Origin: Lepidurus packardi | Taxonomy: Eukaryota; Arthropoda; Branchiopoda; Notostraca; Triopsidae | Assembly (NCBI GenBank): GCA_023053545.1 | Contig: JAKZAN010000006.1 | Coordinates: 7,637,851-7,701,850, forward strand | Direction: 5' to 3' | Length of the DNA: 64,000 bases | In this document: in pieces, positions 9,001-27,448 of the stretch | Layout of the letters: each line of letters starts with the position of its first letter | How positions within the stretch are numbered: the stretch's first letter is position 1 | Position numbers and translations under genes: made by a program | The notes under the pieces: model-generated | Told to the model about the DNA's origin: nothing | Database searches by the model: none | The model's input: the letters and a program-made list of their open reading frames with translations, nothing else

Positions 9001-11613
9001 CAGAAAATAGTGCAGCAAGGGCAAAAAGAGAGCGCGCTTTTTTGTTAGAAATCCCAGAACCCCAATGCCGTAGCAACCATAGACAGTATACATAAAAGCT
9101 CCCCAAGCTAGTATAGAAGTCTGCAAAGTGAAACCATGTGTTATGATTACTTGGGCTGATTGCCATGGTAGCCCCATATAAAAGACTGGATTCGGCGATT
9201 GGGCCAGTTGCCCGTGGAATTACGCCTGGTCTGTATATTTTGTGGGCAAACATTTTTTTCATAGTGGCTTTGTCTGAATGTGTCCGCTGGTTCACGGCCT
9301 GTGTCGACTACATCGACGCTTACACTGTAAAGTTGATCGTAGTTTTTGGAGCTGAAGTGATGCAGATCATTCTCTTCATTATAGCTTGGGTGTGTAAAAA
9401 AATGTGGAAGAGGGCAACTCGTCCCGAATTAGGGTACTGCTAATGAGGCAGTAATGATGCTTTTACCTTTTGTCAACGTCGGTATCTATCACGCCATTCA
9501 TTAGCTGATTGGGCGTCCATTTCAGTATGAGATAACTGGGCGCTTGGTGCAGCGATAAGTAACCAGCGATGGGTTCGTTCTGATCTCTCTGAGTTTGGGA
9601 GCGTATAAATTAATTAGTTTAAAAGCATCCATGAATACAGGAGTCGCTTACCGCGTAAACTAGGACGTTATTCTTCCCATAAAGGAGCGTTAGCTTGTTA
9701 TTTTGGTGCAGTGATTCCACATAGTCTTTACTGGGAATGCGTGGCGTCTCATCTCCGCTCGATGTACCGTGCACAAGTTTTCGAACCTGCATTTGGTTTT
9801 GGAGAAAATGGGAAACCCCATGTGTTACGTAAAAGCCTTCTTTTTCTGTAGAACATATCAAATAAAGGATTCACATTTAATCCGGGTCGACGATTTGCCG
9901 GGGAGTTGGGCCCAGGAGCCGCTCCGCTCGAAATTCGATGTCTTTGAACCAACTCGTCTGCCGGCGGGTCTGTCCAGTAATGATCTTGGGTTTTCATGCG
10001 AGAATAATCCAACGCACAAGGTCCAACTGTGGAAGCCCAACGAATTCACACGAGTCATTGGAAGAAAAGGACTTCACGTCTTGTTAAGATGAATATATTT
10101 TTACCTAACAAATGCCCCAGTAATGATCCATACTCTGGGTCTGCTACCAAGGCATCTTTTTCGTAGTATTTGCTGTTGCCAAGCACAACAGTGAGGAGTG
10201 AAAAAAATAGTAGGACGGAGAAAGAAAATATAAAGAAATAGTTCCGTTGGGTCTAGTTATAAGTGGATCAAACATAAAAGATGCTTGGATGAATTACTTG
10301 CTGTTCTGTACTAGGTGCTCAATAATACCAGCGAGCAGTTTTTCGAAGAGAGCTATTCGTATCCACAAGTATCTTGGCGTGGAGGCAGTGGTCATGGAAA
10401 TCGAGCGACCCAATGTAAATCCACCGGATCCCTTTTTCTGTAATGGAGGTTTATTCCCGAGCTTGGTCATGCTGTCTCCGCTGGAAGAGGACCTTCTGAA
10501 CCGATGTCACCCGAGAGCTCATCATTAGCCCTTTCGCAAAACTGTCTTTTGTCAAGGAAGGGAAAATGGGTTCATATTTACTTTATGCCTTCGGCCGCTT
10601 CCGCTTCTGTCACCATTTTCGACACGATTTCCGCTGGGTTGTAGCTCTTGGCGACCTTATGCAATAAGGCTGTCGTGCTGGAACTGCGGAATAGGCCCAG
10701 CGCTCGCCGTCGTAGACCGTGTGACAAACAACTCTCCACCGCTCCTTTAATTGTCAAATGGAAATGTCGGTTAGGAATGCGGGAGCTATACAGACTGGAA
10801 GGATTGCTTCAAAGAAAAACAAGACTCTTTTTCCTCTAACGTACCGCATAATGAAGTGACGGAACTACTTTCTTGGTGTACAAATTTCCTCGTGACTGCC
10901 TCTTCCATAATCTGTTTGACCTGCCAGCGGAGCATTTGTTTTGAGTCATTTGTAGGGAAGTAAATATATGTGGCAATAGTGGTGAAATGTGATGAAGTAA
11001 TATGGTAATGGAAATGCATAAAATCGTGAAATAGTGCAGATTTTGTGTCGAAATTTTGCCTATTCCACCTGTTGATGAGTTTGACGTAAATGGGGCAAGT
11101 AGAAAGCCAACGTTGGCGAGAGACACTTGGGTGGCACTTATCATCGCGATCAATACAATTGTTTAGGGTGGGGTTGTGCGGGAAAAAGTACGATAGAAAG
11201 GAAGACATGGATAAGAAACTGTTGGAGAGGTGGAATAGGGGAAGGCTTGGCACGAAAGAGACCAAGAGCGAGAGGTCTAGAGCAGCGCGAACGCGATCGA
11301 TGCTGCGACCTTCCCAATTCCCCCCAAATGTGTTTTATCTCTTGGAATGTGCAGTTTTCAGCTTTTAGTACTTGTCCGAGTTGCGCATTAACTTCTGGTT
11401 TTGACTCCTTGAAGCACACTGGTCGTTTTATAAAAATTTCAACTTACCTCCTTTTTAACTGCTTTTATAAGCCGCTCCTTGTAGTCGTCATCTAGACAAA
11501 ATACGGTGCGTTAAATATGCATGTTTATTATACGCTGTATTCGTACTCCACTACGGTAAAAACAAATAAATAAAAAATCAGACTTGCTTACCGTTGTACG
11601 AAACAACAGCCAT
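6012..11613 (-). CDS. SGSM: SGSM1/2-type RUN and TBC domain RabGAP
   Basis: Small G protein signaling modulator: an N-terminal RUN domain that binds Rap/Rab-type GTPases and a C-terminal split TBC domain that accelerates Rab GTP hydrolysis. Exons (minus): 11613-11592, 11491-11448, 10920-10845, 10744-10582, 10495-10298, 10172-10105, 10026-9875, 9786-9652, 9588-9467, 8916-8849, 8762-8607, 8548-8429, 8361-8109, 8061-7782, 7727-7470, 7398-7269, 7210-7127, 7041-6929, 6862-6555, 6497-6388, 6329-6162 and 6100-6012, giving 1038 residues in unbroken phase. The N-terminal [20 protein letters not shown] is near-identical to vertebrate SGSM. The TBC starts near residue 620 (VWPYLLGHY), is interrupted by an acidic linker ([13 protein letters not shown]), and resumes with arginine finger IDKDVQR (R834) and glutamine finger YMQ (Q869), so catalysis looks intact. 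Vertebrate SGSM1 and SGSM2 cannot be told apart here. Confidence 0.95.
9165..9443 (+). CDS. Possible nested two-TM small protein in an SGSM intron
   Basis: A 92-codon frame with an ATG start lies antisense inside the 538-bp SGSM intron (8917-9466), the longest in the middle of that gene. The product would have two hydrophobic stretches, around [12 protein letters not shown] and [20 protein letters not shown], with a basic end [15 protein letters not shown]. No family is recognised. The opposite strand is also open and hydrophobic over part of this stretch, so the signal may only reflect T-rich intron composition. Treat it as a candidate, not a gene. Confidence 0.2.
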   Translation: MVAPYKRLDSAIGPVARGITPGLYILWANIFFIVALSECVRWFTACVDYIDAYTVKLIVVFGAEVMQIILFIIAWVCKKMWKRATRPELGYC

Positions 11614-12393
11614 TACGGATGTTATGAAGTTGGGTAGCAACATAAAGTTTTCTGGGCAACTATAGGCTAATCTATGTGATTGACTTGTATATATATATTG
11701 TATTTAAAGGTTGTAAAACTCTTGTATAAGGGCAATGGTCCGGAATGTGCTCTGTATATGTACTGTCCTAACCCTTCAACTTGATCGTAACCACTGAAGG
11801 AGCAACACACGGAGGTCCAAAGGAGGTATAGATTGTAGTTTTTAGCGCAGCCTCAGATTGTTCAATTCGCTCATGCTCTTTTCTTACCAGCACCGCACTC
11901 CCAACAAACTTTTAAATTCAACAGCAAATCCGGGAATCCGCACTGCTAATAGTTTTTAGAGCTTTCCACAATGAGGTTTTAAGTCCTTTTTGTTTTGGTT
12001 TCAAAGTGTGGAGCAAGTATTAGGTCGCAAATGACCTCAGTTCCTTTCTCTTTTATTCACGATACACTCCAGCTTATAAGCTTTTCCTTCTCTATTCTAC
12101 GGCAGGCTGCAATAAAAGATAAACAGGTGTTCACGCGGGAAAATAAATGAATTCACTTTGGCACTTGCCATCGCTTCCCAAAGCATACACACATGCTATG
12201 AAAAGTTCTCGCTTTTGTATATAGGGGACCATCCCGCATGGGTTAATTTACTCGGACTCTAACTAAAACCTATTACAATTTTACTATGAGCGCGGGTCTA
12301 AAAACGAGACCGGGGTTTTAATATCGACCTCGGCCTCAGTTCGTCCGACGTCTATGAGTGTGTGCATGTGCAACCCGCGACCACATCCGTAAC

Positions 12394-12407
12394 GTCGCCA
12401 TAGCAAC
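12394..12407. promoter_or_regulatory. RFX X-box consensus match
   Basis: GTCGCCATAGCAAC fits the X-box consensus RYYNYY-N2-RRNRAC at every position. RFX factors bind such sites, notably upstream of ciliary genes. It is about 0.8 kb upstream of the SGSM start and 6.2 kb from SERCA. A single motif match has low specificity. Confidence 0.3.
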
Positions 12408-13615
12408 ATGTAGTTTTTCCTTCCTAATAGTTAATAGCGATGCGCTTAATTTGACAATGACTATGACTGTACATGACCTCAATACGAATCGCCCTTATTA
12501 GCAGTAGCGCACGTTCAGTTTCCTTTGTTTTGGGTGTCAGACTCTTTTGAAGCTGGCACTCCCCACACGTCAGTTCTTGGATTCCTTTGGATTTTTAGTT
12601 ATCACCTCCAACGAGATTGACAGGGTTTAAATGTGACATTGTCATGTTCCATCATGAAACCTGCGCTGGTTTGGCTCCTTTATAATTTGGAGTTTTAGTT
12701 TGGAATTCCCGTTGAATGTATGCAGGCGTGTGTTTACCTCTCCTCATTAATCACGCTCTATTTCTCCCCCCGAAAATGAACCCCGGGTTACGGTCAGATC
12801 GTTCGCATTACAGAGTCTGGAAATTGGCTTCATTTTTAGGCTTCAGCAGATGGCGAGAGCAGGTTTGTTCTCGCACGATGAAAACGGAATAAAGGAGTAT
12901 CTTTCCGAAAAAAGTCTGTTTCTAACTTGGCAAGGGAAAAACTAAAGAGTATGTTAAGGGCTTCCGAATTTTGCGTTCTTTGCACCCGTTGGTCTCTCCT
13001 AACCTGCAAGATTGCAAGAGTCTCGATGTCTTCGCGCTGAGCTAAAACCTCAAATCTATAAACAGCACACTCACCAATAAATTCAAGACGTCTCTCGTCG
13101 GACATAAAATACTTCTTGCCGCAAAGTAAGCCCTCCTTCCCAAATGCCAAAAAAGCTTTGACACGCTTTGTTATTGAGGACTTTTAAACAAAAAGCTTGG
13201 CGCATGCATATAACTTGAGAGAGGTCTCTGTGGAAAGCGACTTTTGTACGGTTTAAAACGAAATTGTGGGAAAAAAAGACGAGGGGTTTGTGGGAGGAGA
13301 CAAGAATTGCGACGAGGGTAAAAAGACAACAAAAACTTATCGTCGCGTTCTAGCTCACCTCATCTATTAATACACATTTTTTCTCCTCCGCGTATCTCCA
13401 ACAGGCCCAGGAGATGCGCAGAATGTTTGCTGGTACGTCTTTCGTCCGCGTCCTATTCTATTGCATTAGATGCAACCATGGGCTCCGTTGCTCCCGTGCT
13501 CGCACGGCGTTTGGGACGGTGACAGTGCCCATATAGGGCACGGACCTATTCTTAGGTCCACCCTTGGAAAACCCATGATGGCGGGTAGGTTCAAAGGAGA
13601 GGTACCCTTACCTTC

Positions 13616-13639
13616 TATATAAGCAGCCTTTATTTTTAA
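13616..13639 (+). promoter_or_regulatory. TATA box with adjacent MEF2-type site, candidate SERCA promoter
   Basis: TATATAAG (13616-13623) is followed by TTATTTTTAA (13630-13639), which fits the MEF2 consensus YTAWWWWTAR. About 75 bp upstream, GTGCCCATATAGGGCAC (13525-13541) is a near-palindrome that differs from a CArG box by one base. SERCA is muscle-rich in arthropods, so this could be a muscle-type promoter for the plus-strand gene 5 kb downstream. The link is inference; no transcript evidence is available. Confidence 0.3.
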
Positions 13640-16600
13640 TACTTTGACGCAATGTTACTAGGCAGATTCTCCTTTTTTAATCGTTTATTGACGCTCTGGC
13701 ATGTTTATGCACACCTCAACGCTACCATAAAAGCCGATTTTGACCTATATCCCTATTGCTCTCATCGGCTAGGACGTTCTAAGACGTTAGCTTCCAAGCT
13801 TATTTGCGTCACTCTCCTCTGCTATTTACCCGTATGGAGGGGGAAAACCTGAAACATATCTGGCGTTTGATTGTTTCTTTTTGCGGTTTGTTAGGTTCTG
13901 AGGTTTTTGGCGGAATATCGTCTGATGTGGAAGCCGCGGTTGTGACGAAGCTATCTGAACCGCGGCTGCCTATGCTGTCCTTGTCGCCAAAATAACCAAG
14001 CTGGAGCAAAGTCGTGGAGCAGCCACAAACGGGGAGATAAGCTATAGCTGAAGTATTCCCAGGCTGAAGTAGCAAAGTAAGGCTTTGCCAGTTTTTATTC
14101 TTTTTGTATTTTTAGCAGAAAAAGAGAAAGAAAAAGCGTGTGGCAACTATCTGGGCAAAAGCTGTGTACTGGCCTGGGGAAGCGAAGAGACAGCCACGTG
14201 GATTCATTAGCTCTGGTATACCATACATTGAGTGCGTTTTTTTTGTGGGGGGGGGGAGAATAAGTCCATTAGTTGACTAGGTTTTCCAACGCAATTTCCC
14301 AACACTATTCATCAGTGATGTTGAAAGCTAAAGGGGCGAAGACAAGCAAACAAACTTGTACTTGTAACTTCCCCAGATGCAATATAGCCCCCGAATGTTT
14401 AAGGAGATTGAGAACGGCGACGACATAACTTGCTCACAAGTTGGAGAAACTACTGCCGACAAGCTGTCAAGAGGGGTCCCATGGAGAGTATGGGGTTAGA
14501 GTTACAAAAGGCTTAGACGACGCAACGCTTAGGCTTAGACTATTGTGCTGATTAGTTATTCAGTCTTCTACAGGTGTGGCGATAGAGGAGCACATAAGGT
14601 TGGGATGGCAGAGCCACCGTGGTAGCAGTACGTCTTTCTCGCTATAAATGAAAGCGCTCTCGTGGGATTTAACCCAAGATGACCCAACTCGTCGCCTCTG
14701 TCCCAGGGAAATTGCACTCCGTTGGACCGGGATGATCGCCAGGGTTAATTTTAAACAAACCTTGATGTCTTTGGAACTGCCAAGTCCCTTCTTGTCGACT
14801 GCTGTGTTCCCTGGCTCCCTTGTGTGCTTTGAAGACCCAATGCTCTGGTAAGTTTGGGTCTGTCTGTCACGTTTGCATGCTATAGAATAGGCGTTTAGCA
14901 CTTGCTGAGTAAGAAATTTCTAAAAATGTCGCCCTCTTTCATGGTGCACCGGACACCGCCTCGCTGTTATTGCTTCACGTGTCACCAAGCGTTGCTGGTC
15001 CTATTGTTCCACCTGCGGGATAGTCCACCTTATCGCCTCCTGCACATACAAAAGTCATCCCTGTCGCCACATAGTAACTTCTCTTTATAATTTGCTGATG
15101 AGGCTACGTTAAAACAAGGTTCTAAAGGCTGCAGAAACGCAAACTATGAGCCCAGGCTGCCGTTTTATTTCGGGGCAGGCCCACCGTCGGAATCTTCAAA
15201 ATTCTTGACGATTAAGTAGTTATATGTGAGGCAACCGCTGAGAAAAAGCGTTTGCCATTACATTTTAACATAACAATGAAAACCGTTAGAAATGAAAAAT
15301 AAAACGTAATTAGGACTGATGAGGTTTGCTGATTCTGTGCTTTTATCGTCCTGTCGTTTGAGGAAGTTTCTTTTACGTTTTTTGGCCAGTTGGAACAAAA
15401 AATTCCCGGGCATATTGAAGAAGGTTTGGTAATGAACACCTCAAGTCATGCCCAGCTTGCCCAGTGTTAAGAACTACATGCCAGAAACACAGCACACTCT
15501 AAAAGACTGCTGCTGCTGGTCGATGCAGATGTGTGGGACTTGTACCAAACCAAATAAACAAGGTGGTCCTCAATGAGAACAACGGGTTCGGAAAACCACT
15601 CTGCGAGTTCCCTTTCTAAACCCCGGAACCAAAACAGGAGGAGCTATAAAAGTGTCTGACAAATTATTTATGTGTTTGATGTTTTAAGGATGTGTAGTGA
15701 TTTGTAGAAGCTGATTTTTTTTCTTCTGGTTCTGACTCATTTATTGATTCATTCACGTTAAATTCGTACCAAAGTCTGTCATCAAGGACGAAAATGGCAT
15801 TGTTACGCTTCTTAAAAGAGGTGAAATTATTGCTACACGGACATGGCGTTTTGATTGGAAAGTAGCTGTGTAAAAAGAGACCGAGGTTAATTAGAAAGAT
15901 TTCACACGAGGGTCTGCAGTGCATTGTAGCGAGCTATAAATATAGAGCGGGATTTGGTGCGCATAAGACGACTTGAGCATTTTCTAGAAGGCAGTAATTT
16001 TAAACAGATAAGCACACAGCCCAGCACAGGCATGCTGTGCTCTGATGTGAAGTAGCACGTTTATTCCGGAAGCATCCTTAATCCGTCCTGTAAGCAAACT
16101 CCCAATGTATCGGACCGACACACCACTCTCTGCGGAGAAGCACGCAGTTCCACTGAAGTAGGAGATTTCCAGAAGAAACAGATTAAAAAAAAAATCGGGC
16201 CTTTCCGAACAAGGAGTCTCTTCACCGTGTCCCGTTCCAGATACCTTTTGAGCTCGTCTCGCTACGGGTTTCTGAGTTCTTGGCCGTGGTGGCGGAATCC
16301 GCGAAAGCCTGAGCCACCCGTAGGAGAATTTTGGACCAGCATGGGGGTTTTTCATGGCACCAAATCAAGTGTCTCGTAGCTCTGCCCCTCCATGGCCCAT
16401 GGGAAGATTCCGCTGAATTGTACCACTAACACCGTCTGGTGGCGTAAAGTTCCTGGGGAAGAACCAAAAGGGAATCTCGGTCGCCAGCTTAAGAATCGTG
16501 GCGGAGAATCATCTCTTCGCACTGGTCGTCTGGTTGGAGCCCGTGCATGTGCATCAGCAGCAGTGCAAGCTCCGTCACCTACCGCCCGTGGCCGTACTAA

Positions 16601-18550
16601 AGCTTTCCATCGCCCATTGTCGTCCGTCACACGGCTTGTGTCGTTTATAAAGTGCCTTTTGTGCTTCAGGGAGAGGCGGTGCGAAGGCCTATAGGCCAAG
16701 TGGCTCCGGATCTAGAGGAGTATTCACAGGATAAGACATCATTACCATTGAGGTAAACCGTCAAAGCTTCATGTCTGTTTTGGGTCATACCTGCCTCCAG
16801 TACTTACCTAGAGCCGTACTTGTCTTTGCTTTTATTTCTTACCTATATACATGTACTTGGCTTTTTTTGTCATTTAGTAGAACATATTAACAGAACTAGT
16901 CTCGCTGTATTTAACATCCTAATCAAAGAGTCTTTCCGCTTTTAGGGTTACTTGCCCTTTAACTTTGTACGGAAGACCACGCCAGCCAGTACTGCCAACC
17001 TCGACGGGACATCTTTTCGAGGGGGTCAAACTCTGTGTTCCATGTAAAAAAAAAAAAAAAAAAACTACTTCATTAGCGTACAAGCTTCGCGCTCTATTTT
17101 GGTAGGGTGATTCTGTGGTTGCAATTTGTCATAGAGTCCTAGTAGGTGTCAAAGATTCATTACTTTATAAGCGACGTGTCATCCTAGACGTTAGACACGC
17201 CAACTAGCAGATGAGCATCTTGGCTAAGGGGAACGAAAATTGAAAGAGTGCATTTTTTATTCAGTACGCTTTACGCTTTTCAACCGTTTCTATGAAGAGC
17301 TCCCTGACAAGTCCATCTAATTATTACAACCCGTAGTTTATGCGGCATGTGGGGCTTGCTATGTATGGCTATTTGAAGACGAGCATTTGCGAGAGGTTTT
17401 ATTGCTCACATTATACGTTCCTTTTTGTCTCATGGCTGCTGCGTGGTGAACAACGCATCCGCGTCCCTCAGCAAACTTGGCGTCCTTTGACTGAGACGCT
17501 GGGGCTCTGTGTTAAAATTAGACCCACTACGATGCTAGAAAGAGAGCAGCGAGGTGAGATGAAGATGAGGCTGATGGAGGGGAGTAAAAAGAGCAGGGCT
17601 TCGTAAAAACCAGGCATGTGGCAGGTGCCTTCGGACTCTAGTGCCTTATTTGAGAGGTCCCTTTTAGCCCCACAACCCTGACTGAAAATAAACTTGGCAT
17701 ACGAGGGATATGCATGCTCTACCGTCGTCGCTCGCGTGCCTTTATATCCTTTTGCTTCGTGCTTTATATATTATCTCTGGGTCTACGATGCACAGTTATA
17801 GGTGTACAACAAAAAACACGCAATCTTCGTTTTCCAAATCGGGAAGCAATTTGGACAAGAAAAGATAGGGCAAGATTTTTCGAATTTCTGCTTCTATTGA
17901 AGAAACAAAGCTAAGGAGTTTGACGGCAAGACAAAATGCCTAGTTCCTTTACCGCTTTTTGAATTAGGCGCCAAGCTATTCCTCGGCCAATCAAAGCAAT
18001 CCACATGAGGTAGGAGGAGTGTATAGGGCATTCGCTGGATTTCTGATTACTTGGCCGCCCTAGCGCTAGTGTACAGGACGTGTGCCGTAATTGCAGACGT
18101 GGGCTAAAAAGTAACACTAACTTGTAACTGAATGAATTTGTGAGTTGTAAATTAACTGTTAACTTTTTTTCAGAGGTGGGTATTGACAACTTACAGTTTG
18201 AATCAAATTTTCTTATAGTTTACAACTTTATTAAACATGGAACAAGGACTTGCAATGCTTGCTCCATTTCCGGCAACTTGCATAGATGTAGATCAGTCTT
18301 GACTTTTTCCTTCAGCCGTCTGGTTTTAATAAGTGCCAAGACAATAAATATGTTTGTAGCTGCTTTCGTTTTTGTAGCAAAAAATCAGGCATTAGTTTGC
18401 TATTAATGTATTCAAAAGGTGTCTTCATTGTAAGTATGGTGCACCTGTAGGTTGCAAAGGCTGGATCGCGGATGATTCGAGAATGTTTTGTTCATTGTTG
18501 GTTTTGTTCTGGAACAAAAACTAACGTGTCTTATATTCTTTTCGTTACAG

Positions 18551-18592
18551 GTTTAGTGTTTATTAAATAGGCTTATTTAACTACAAGTCGCC
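18551..18592 (+). other. 5' UTR part of the first coding SERCA exon
   Basis: The acceptor TTCGTTACAG ends at 18550 and the next 42 bases run to the ATG at 18593. The exon is therefore spliced to an upstream noncoding exon that I could not place. Confidence 0.6.
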
Positions 18593-25513
<6,921 letters not shown>

Positions 25514-25542
25514 TTCCCGAAGCTATTCAGATCCGGATGTAA
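25514..25542 (+). CDS. SERCA: SERCA alternative last exon (short isoform tail)
   Basis: A phase-1 junction from 23355 to 25514 changes the tail after RRYVE (residue 997) to VPEAIQIRM and a TAA, giving 1006 residues. As I recall it, the Drosophila SERCA short form ends in a nine-residue tail starting VPD and ending DRM, so the position, length and end residues agree. This supports a conserved choice between a short cytosolic tail and the extra-helix tail. Stop codon at 25540-25542. Confidence 0.85.
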
Positions 25543-26392
25543 ACACGAAGGCCAATGTGTCCCATTACCATCTCTTTTGTTCCCCGTTTCAAAAATTGAA
25601 GTGCAATCAATTTAACCCCATAATTTTACTGTCCATTTTCCCGAAGTTTGTGCTTTAAAGCCTCACTGACGAAAGGCGGCAGGTCCGAAGCGGAAAAGAG
25701 AGTTAATCTTTTCTTACGAAGCCCATCCCTTATTTTCGTTATTTAATTTTTTCGCTACCTGTTGGATAAAAAAAAAATGAATCATGTTCTCCCCCCTTTG
25801 ATTTCAACGAAAATCGATTTTTTTTTCTTCCTGTTTTTCGTTCATTTGAGGTATATACTTCTCGACTTCAATTCTTGAATCGCGTTTTCGTGTCTCAGCC
25901 TCCTCACCTAGTCAAATCTCCAGCGTGAGGAGACCGTGTGACATCCTCAACCTCAGTGACTTCCCTGATAGGCAAGATTTTTTATAGGACATGGACACCC
26001 AACAACTTTGATTGTCCAACCCCAATTTTGACATTTCTTGGCCCCTGTCCGCTCCCTCCAAATGATCAACGTATGCAGGTCACATATGGTGGCAAAAATT
26101 TGGTGGTCACGACGTAGTGTGTGACTGATGTGTGACGTTTGGCATGACAGATATTTACTGATGCAAGGCCACGTTGGTATGGCACAGATCCCTGTTGTGG
26201 TCCCGTCCGTTGTACAGTCCCTGCCATGGAAAATAGTAGACAAGTACAACATCACCTTTAGACCTAACCTTGATTTGCTTCGAGAAAAACGAGACCTGAA
26301 CAAATTGCAGTTTGTTTTTGTTGTAAAGTTTTATTGAGGACAATCTTAGGTTACAAAATCTTTGCGTCAGAAGAAGGTTCAGGCGTAGGTTT
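25543..26392. other. Intergenic, SERCA short-form 3' UTR and PRKRIP1 3' UTR
   Basis: 850 bp between convergent genes with no coding sequence recognised. A minus-strand AATAAA for PRKRIP1 is at 26330-26335. Confidence 0.5.
26330..26335 (-). terminator. Candidate poly(A) signal of PRKRIP1
   Basis: TTTATT on the plus strand, which is AATAAA in the PRKRIP1 transcript, about 58 bp past its stop. Confidence 0.4.
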
Positions 26393-27090
26393 TTAAGCAG
26401 GATTCATAGGCTTTTCATTTGTTTCGCTGGTAGACGCTTTATCATGATTTGAGTTTGAAGGAGGAACTTGAGTTTGATCTCCCTCTTTTGATTCCTCATC
26501 GGATTCCTCGCTTTCACTTTCGCTCTCCGTTTTCTGGTTAACGTCACCTTTCTTGGGTTTCCTGCCTTTTTGCTTCTTCTTGAGTCGTTTTGCTCGCCGT
26601 TTGGCAGTCTTTTCGTCAGCTTTACGCTTGTTATCGTCTAATTTATTTTGATAGGCGACGTCTTTCTCTTCCTGAACAAAAATAAATTCCATTTTACTTA
26701 AATCGCTCGCATTTCATGTTCATTTACCTTTTCTGCCATGACTTTGATATATCTTTGTCGAGCGTATTCTCGTCTTCGAATGTGGCGATAGACGTGAAAT
26801 TCACCGCTTCCTGCTCCAGCACTAGATCCCATGACATTTCTTACGAAATCCGGTGGTTCTGGCATTGACTTTTCCTTTCGTCGCTCAGGAATTTCGATAG
26901 GTTTTCCCTAGGTTAAGTCAGGTCAATAAAAAAAATGTTCGAACTATGCAATTACCTCGGAATCTGGTGTTGTGAAGCTTACCGGATTCTTCATCAGCTT
27001 TTCTAGCCTGATTCTCTGAACATCAGACAGAGATCGTGTTACGAATGCCTTTTTCTCTTTTTTGCTTTTAACGGGCTCACTGTCAGACAT
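26393..27090 (-). CDS. PRKRIP1: PRKRIP1 (C114), spliceosome-associated protein
   Basis: A highly charged nuclear protein of the step II spliceosome that contacts U2 snRNP; named for an interaction with PKR. Exons (minus) are 27090-26983, 26907-26728 and 26671-26393, giving 188 residues against 184 in human. The core motif [16 protein letters not shown] followed by a long basic helix with [10 protein letters not shown] and [16 protein letters not shown] matches the family throughout. The tail is acidic and Ser-rich ([16 protein letters not shown]), then low-complexity. The ATG at 27088-27090 gives a normal N-terminus. It lies tail to tail with SERCA and about 360 bp from the SLC6 stop upstream. 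Confidence 0.93.
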
Positions 27091-27448
27091 TTTATACTAT
27101 GCTTTTTGTTTATAAAAACTAGTTAATTGGTAATTCTCCACACCATAACAACGCTTTCCTTTACGAATGATCATTTGACAGTGCACGAATGTTAAAGTTT
27201 ATTCTCTTATTCATAGATGGCAGTACCGTCAAAGAAAAGCACGATTTTCTATTTTCTTTGAACGGTAGAATCGAGAAAGAAAGTCATTATGAAGAACATG
27301 TGAATCAGATCTATTGTGCGTTGTCACGGAAGGATTGGAATTAGAAAAGGAAAAGAATGATCACAGAAAGATGGTCACCGGGTAGCAAATCCTACCTAGT
27401 GATGTCACTGATCAGAAAAGTGTAGTTGATTAGGAACTGATTGAAAAA

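Larger units (their letters stand above)
11614..18550. other. 7-kb region without recognisable coding sequence (SGSM and SERCA 5' flank)
   Basis: It lies between the divergent SGSM and SERCA genes. Open frames here (for example 12836-13150, 14560-14901, 16392-16694) show no family motif and mostly have equal-length counterparts on the other strand. SERCA has an acceptor at 18549-18550 just before its start, so at least one upstream noncoding SERCA exon should lie here. Sites of note are an RFX X-box match (12394-12407) and a TATA box with a MEF2-like site (13616-13639). There is an A19 run at 17046-17064 and a G-rich run near 14247-14258. Confidence 0.6.

Noticed and set aside
8845..9295. Minus-strand hydrophobic frames inside the SGSM intron
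   Set aside because: They run straight into the SGSM acceptor, overlap each other in different frames and owe their hydrophobicity to the intron's T-rich stretches. No start or splice pattern makes one continuous product.
12836..13150. 104-codon minus-strand frame
   Set aside because: Plausible composition, but no family, no splice context and no neighbour logic.
13405..13432. 28-bp exon-like segment between AACAG and GTACGT
   Set aside because: Perfect splice-like borders, but the peptide AQEMRRMFA has no partner exons; it could at most be a noncoding SERCA exon.
16352..16699. Paired long frames on both strands near 16.4 kb
   Set aside because: Mirror-image open frames on both strands in a GC-richer stretch with no motif; typical of chance.
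17046..17064. A19 run as a retrogene or retroposon tail
   Set aside because: No coding or SINE-like body and no target duplication could be seen upstream.
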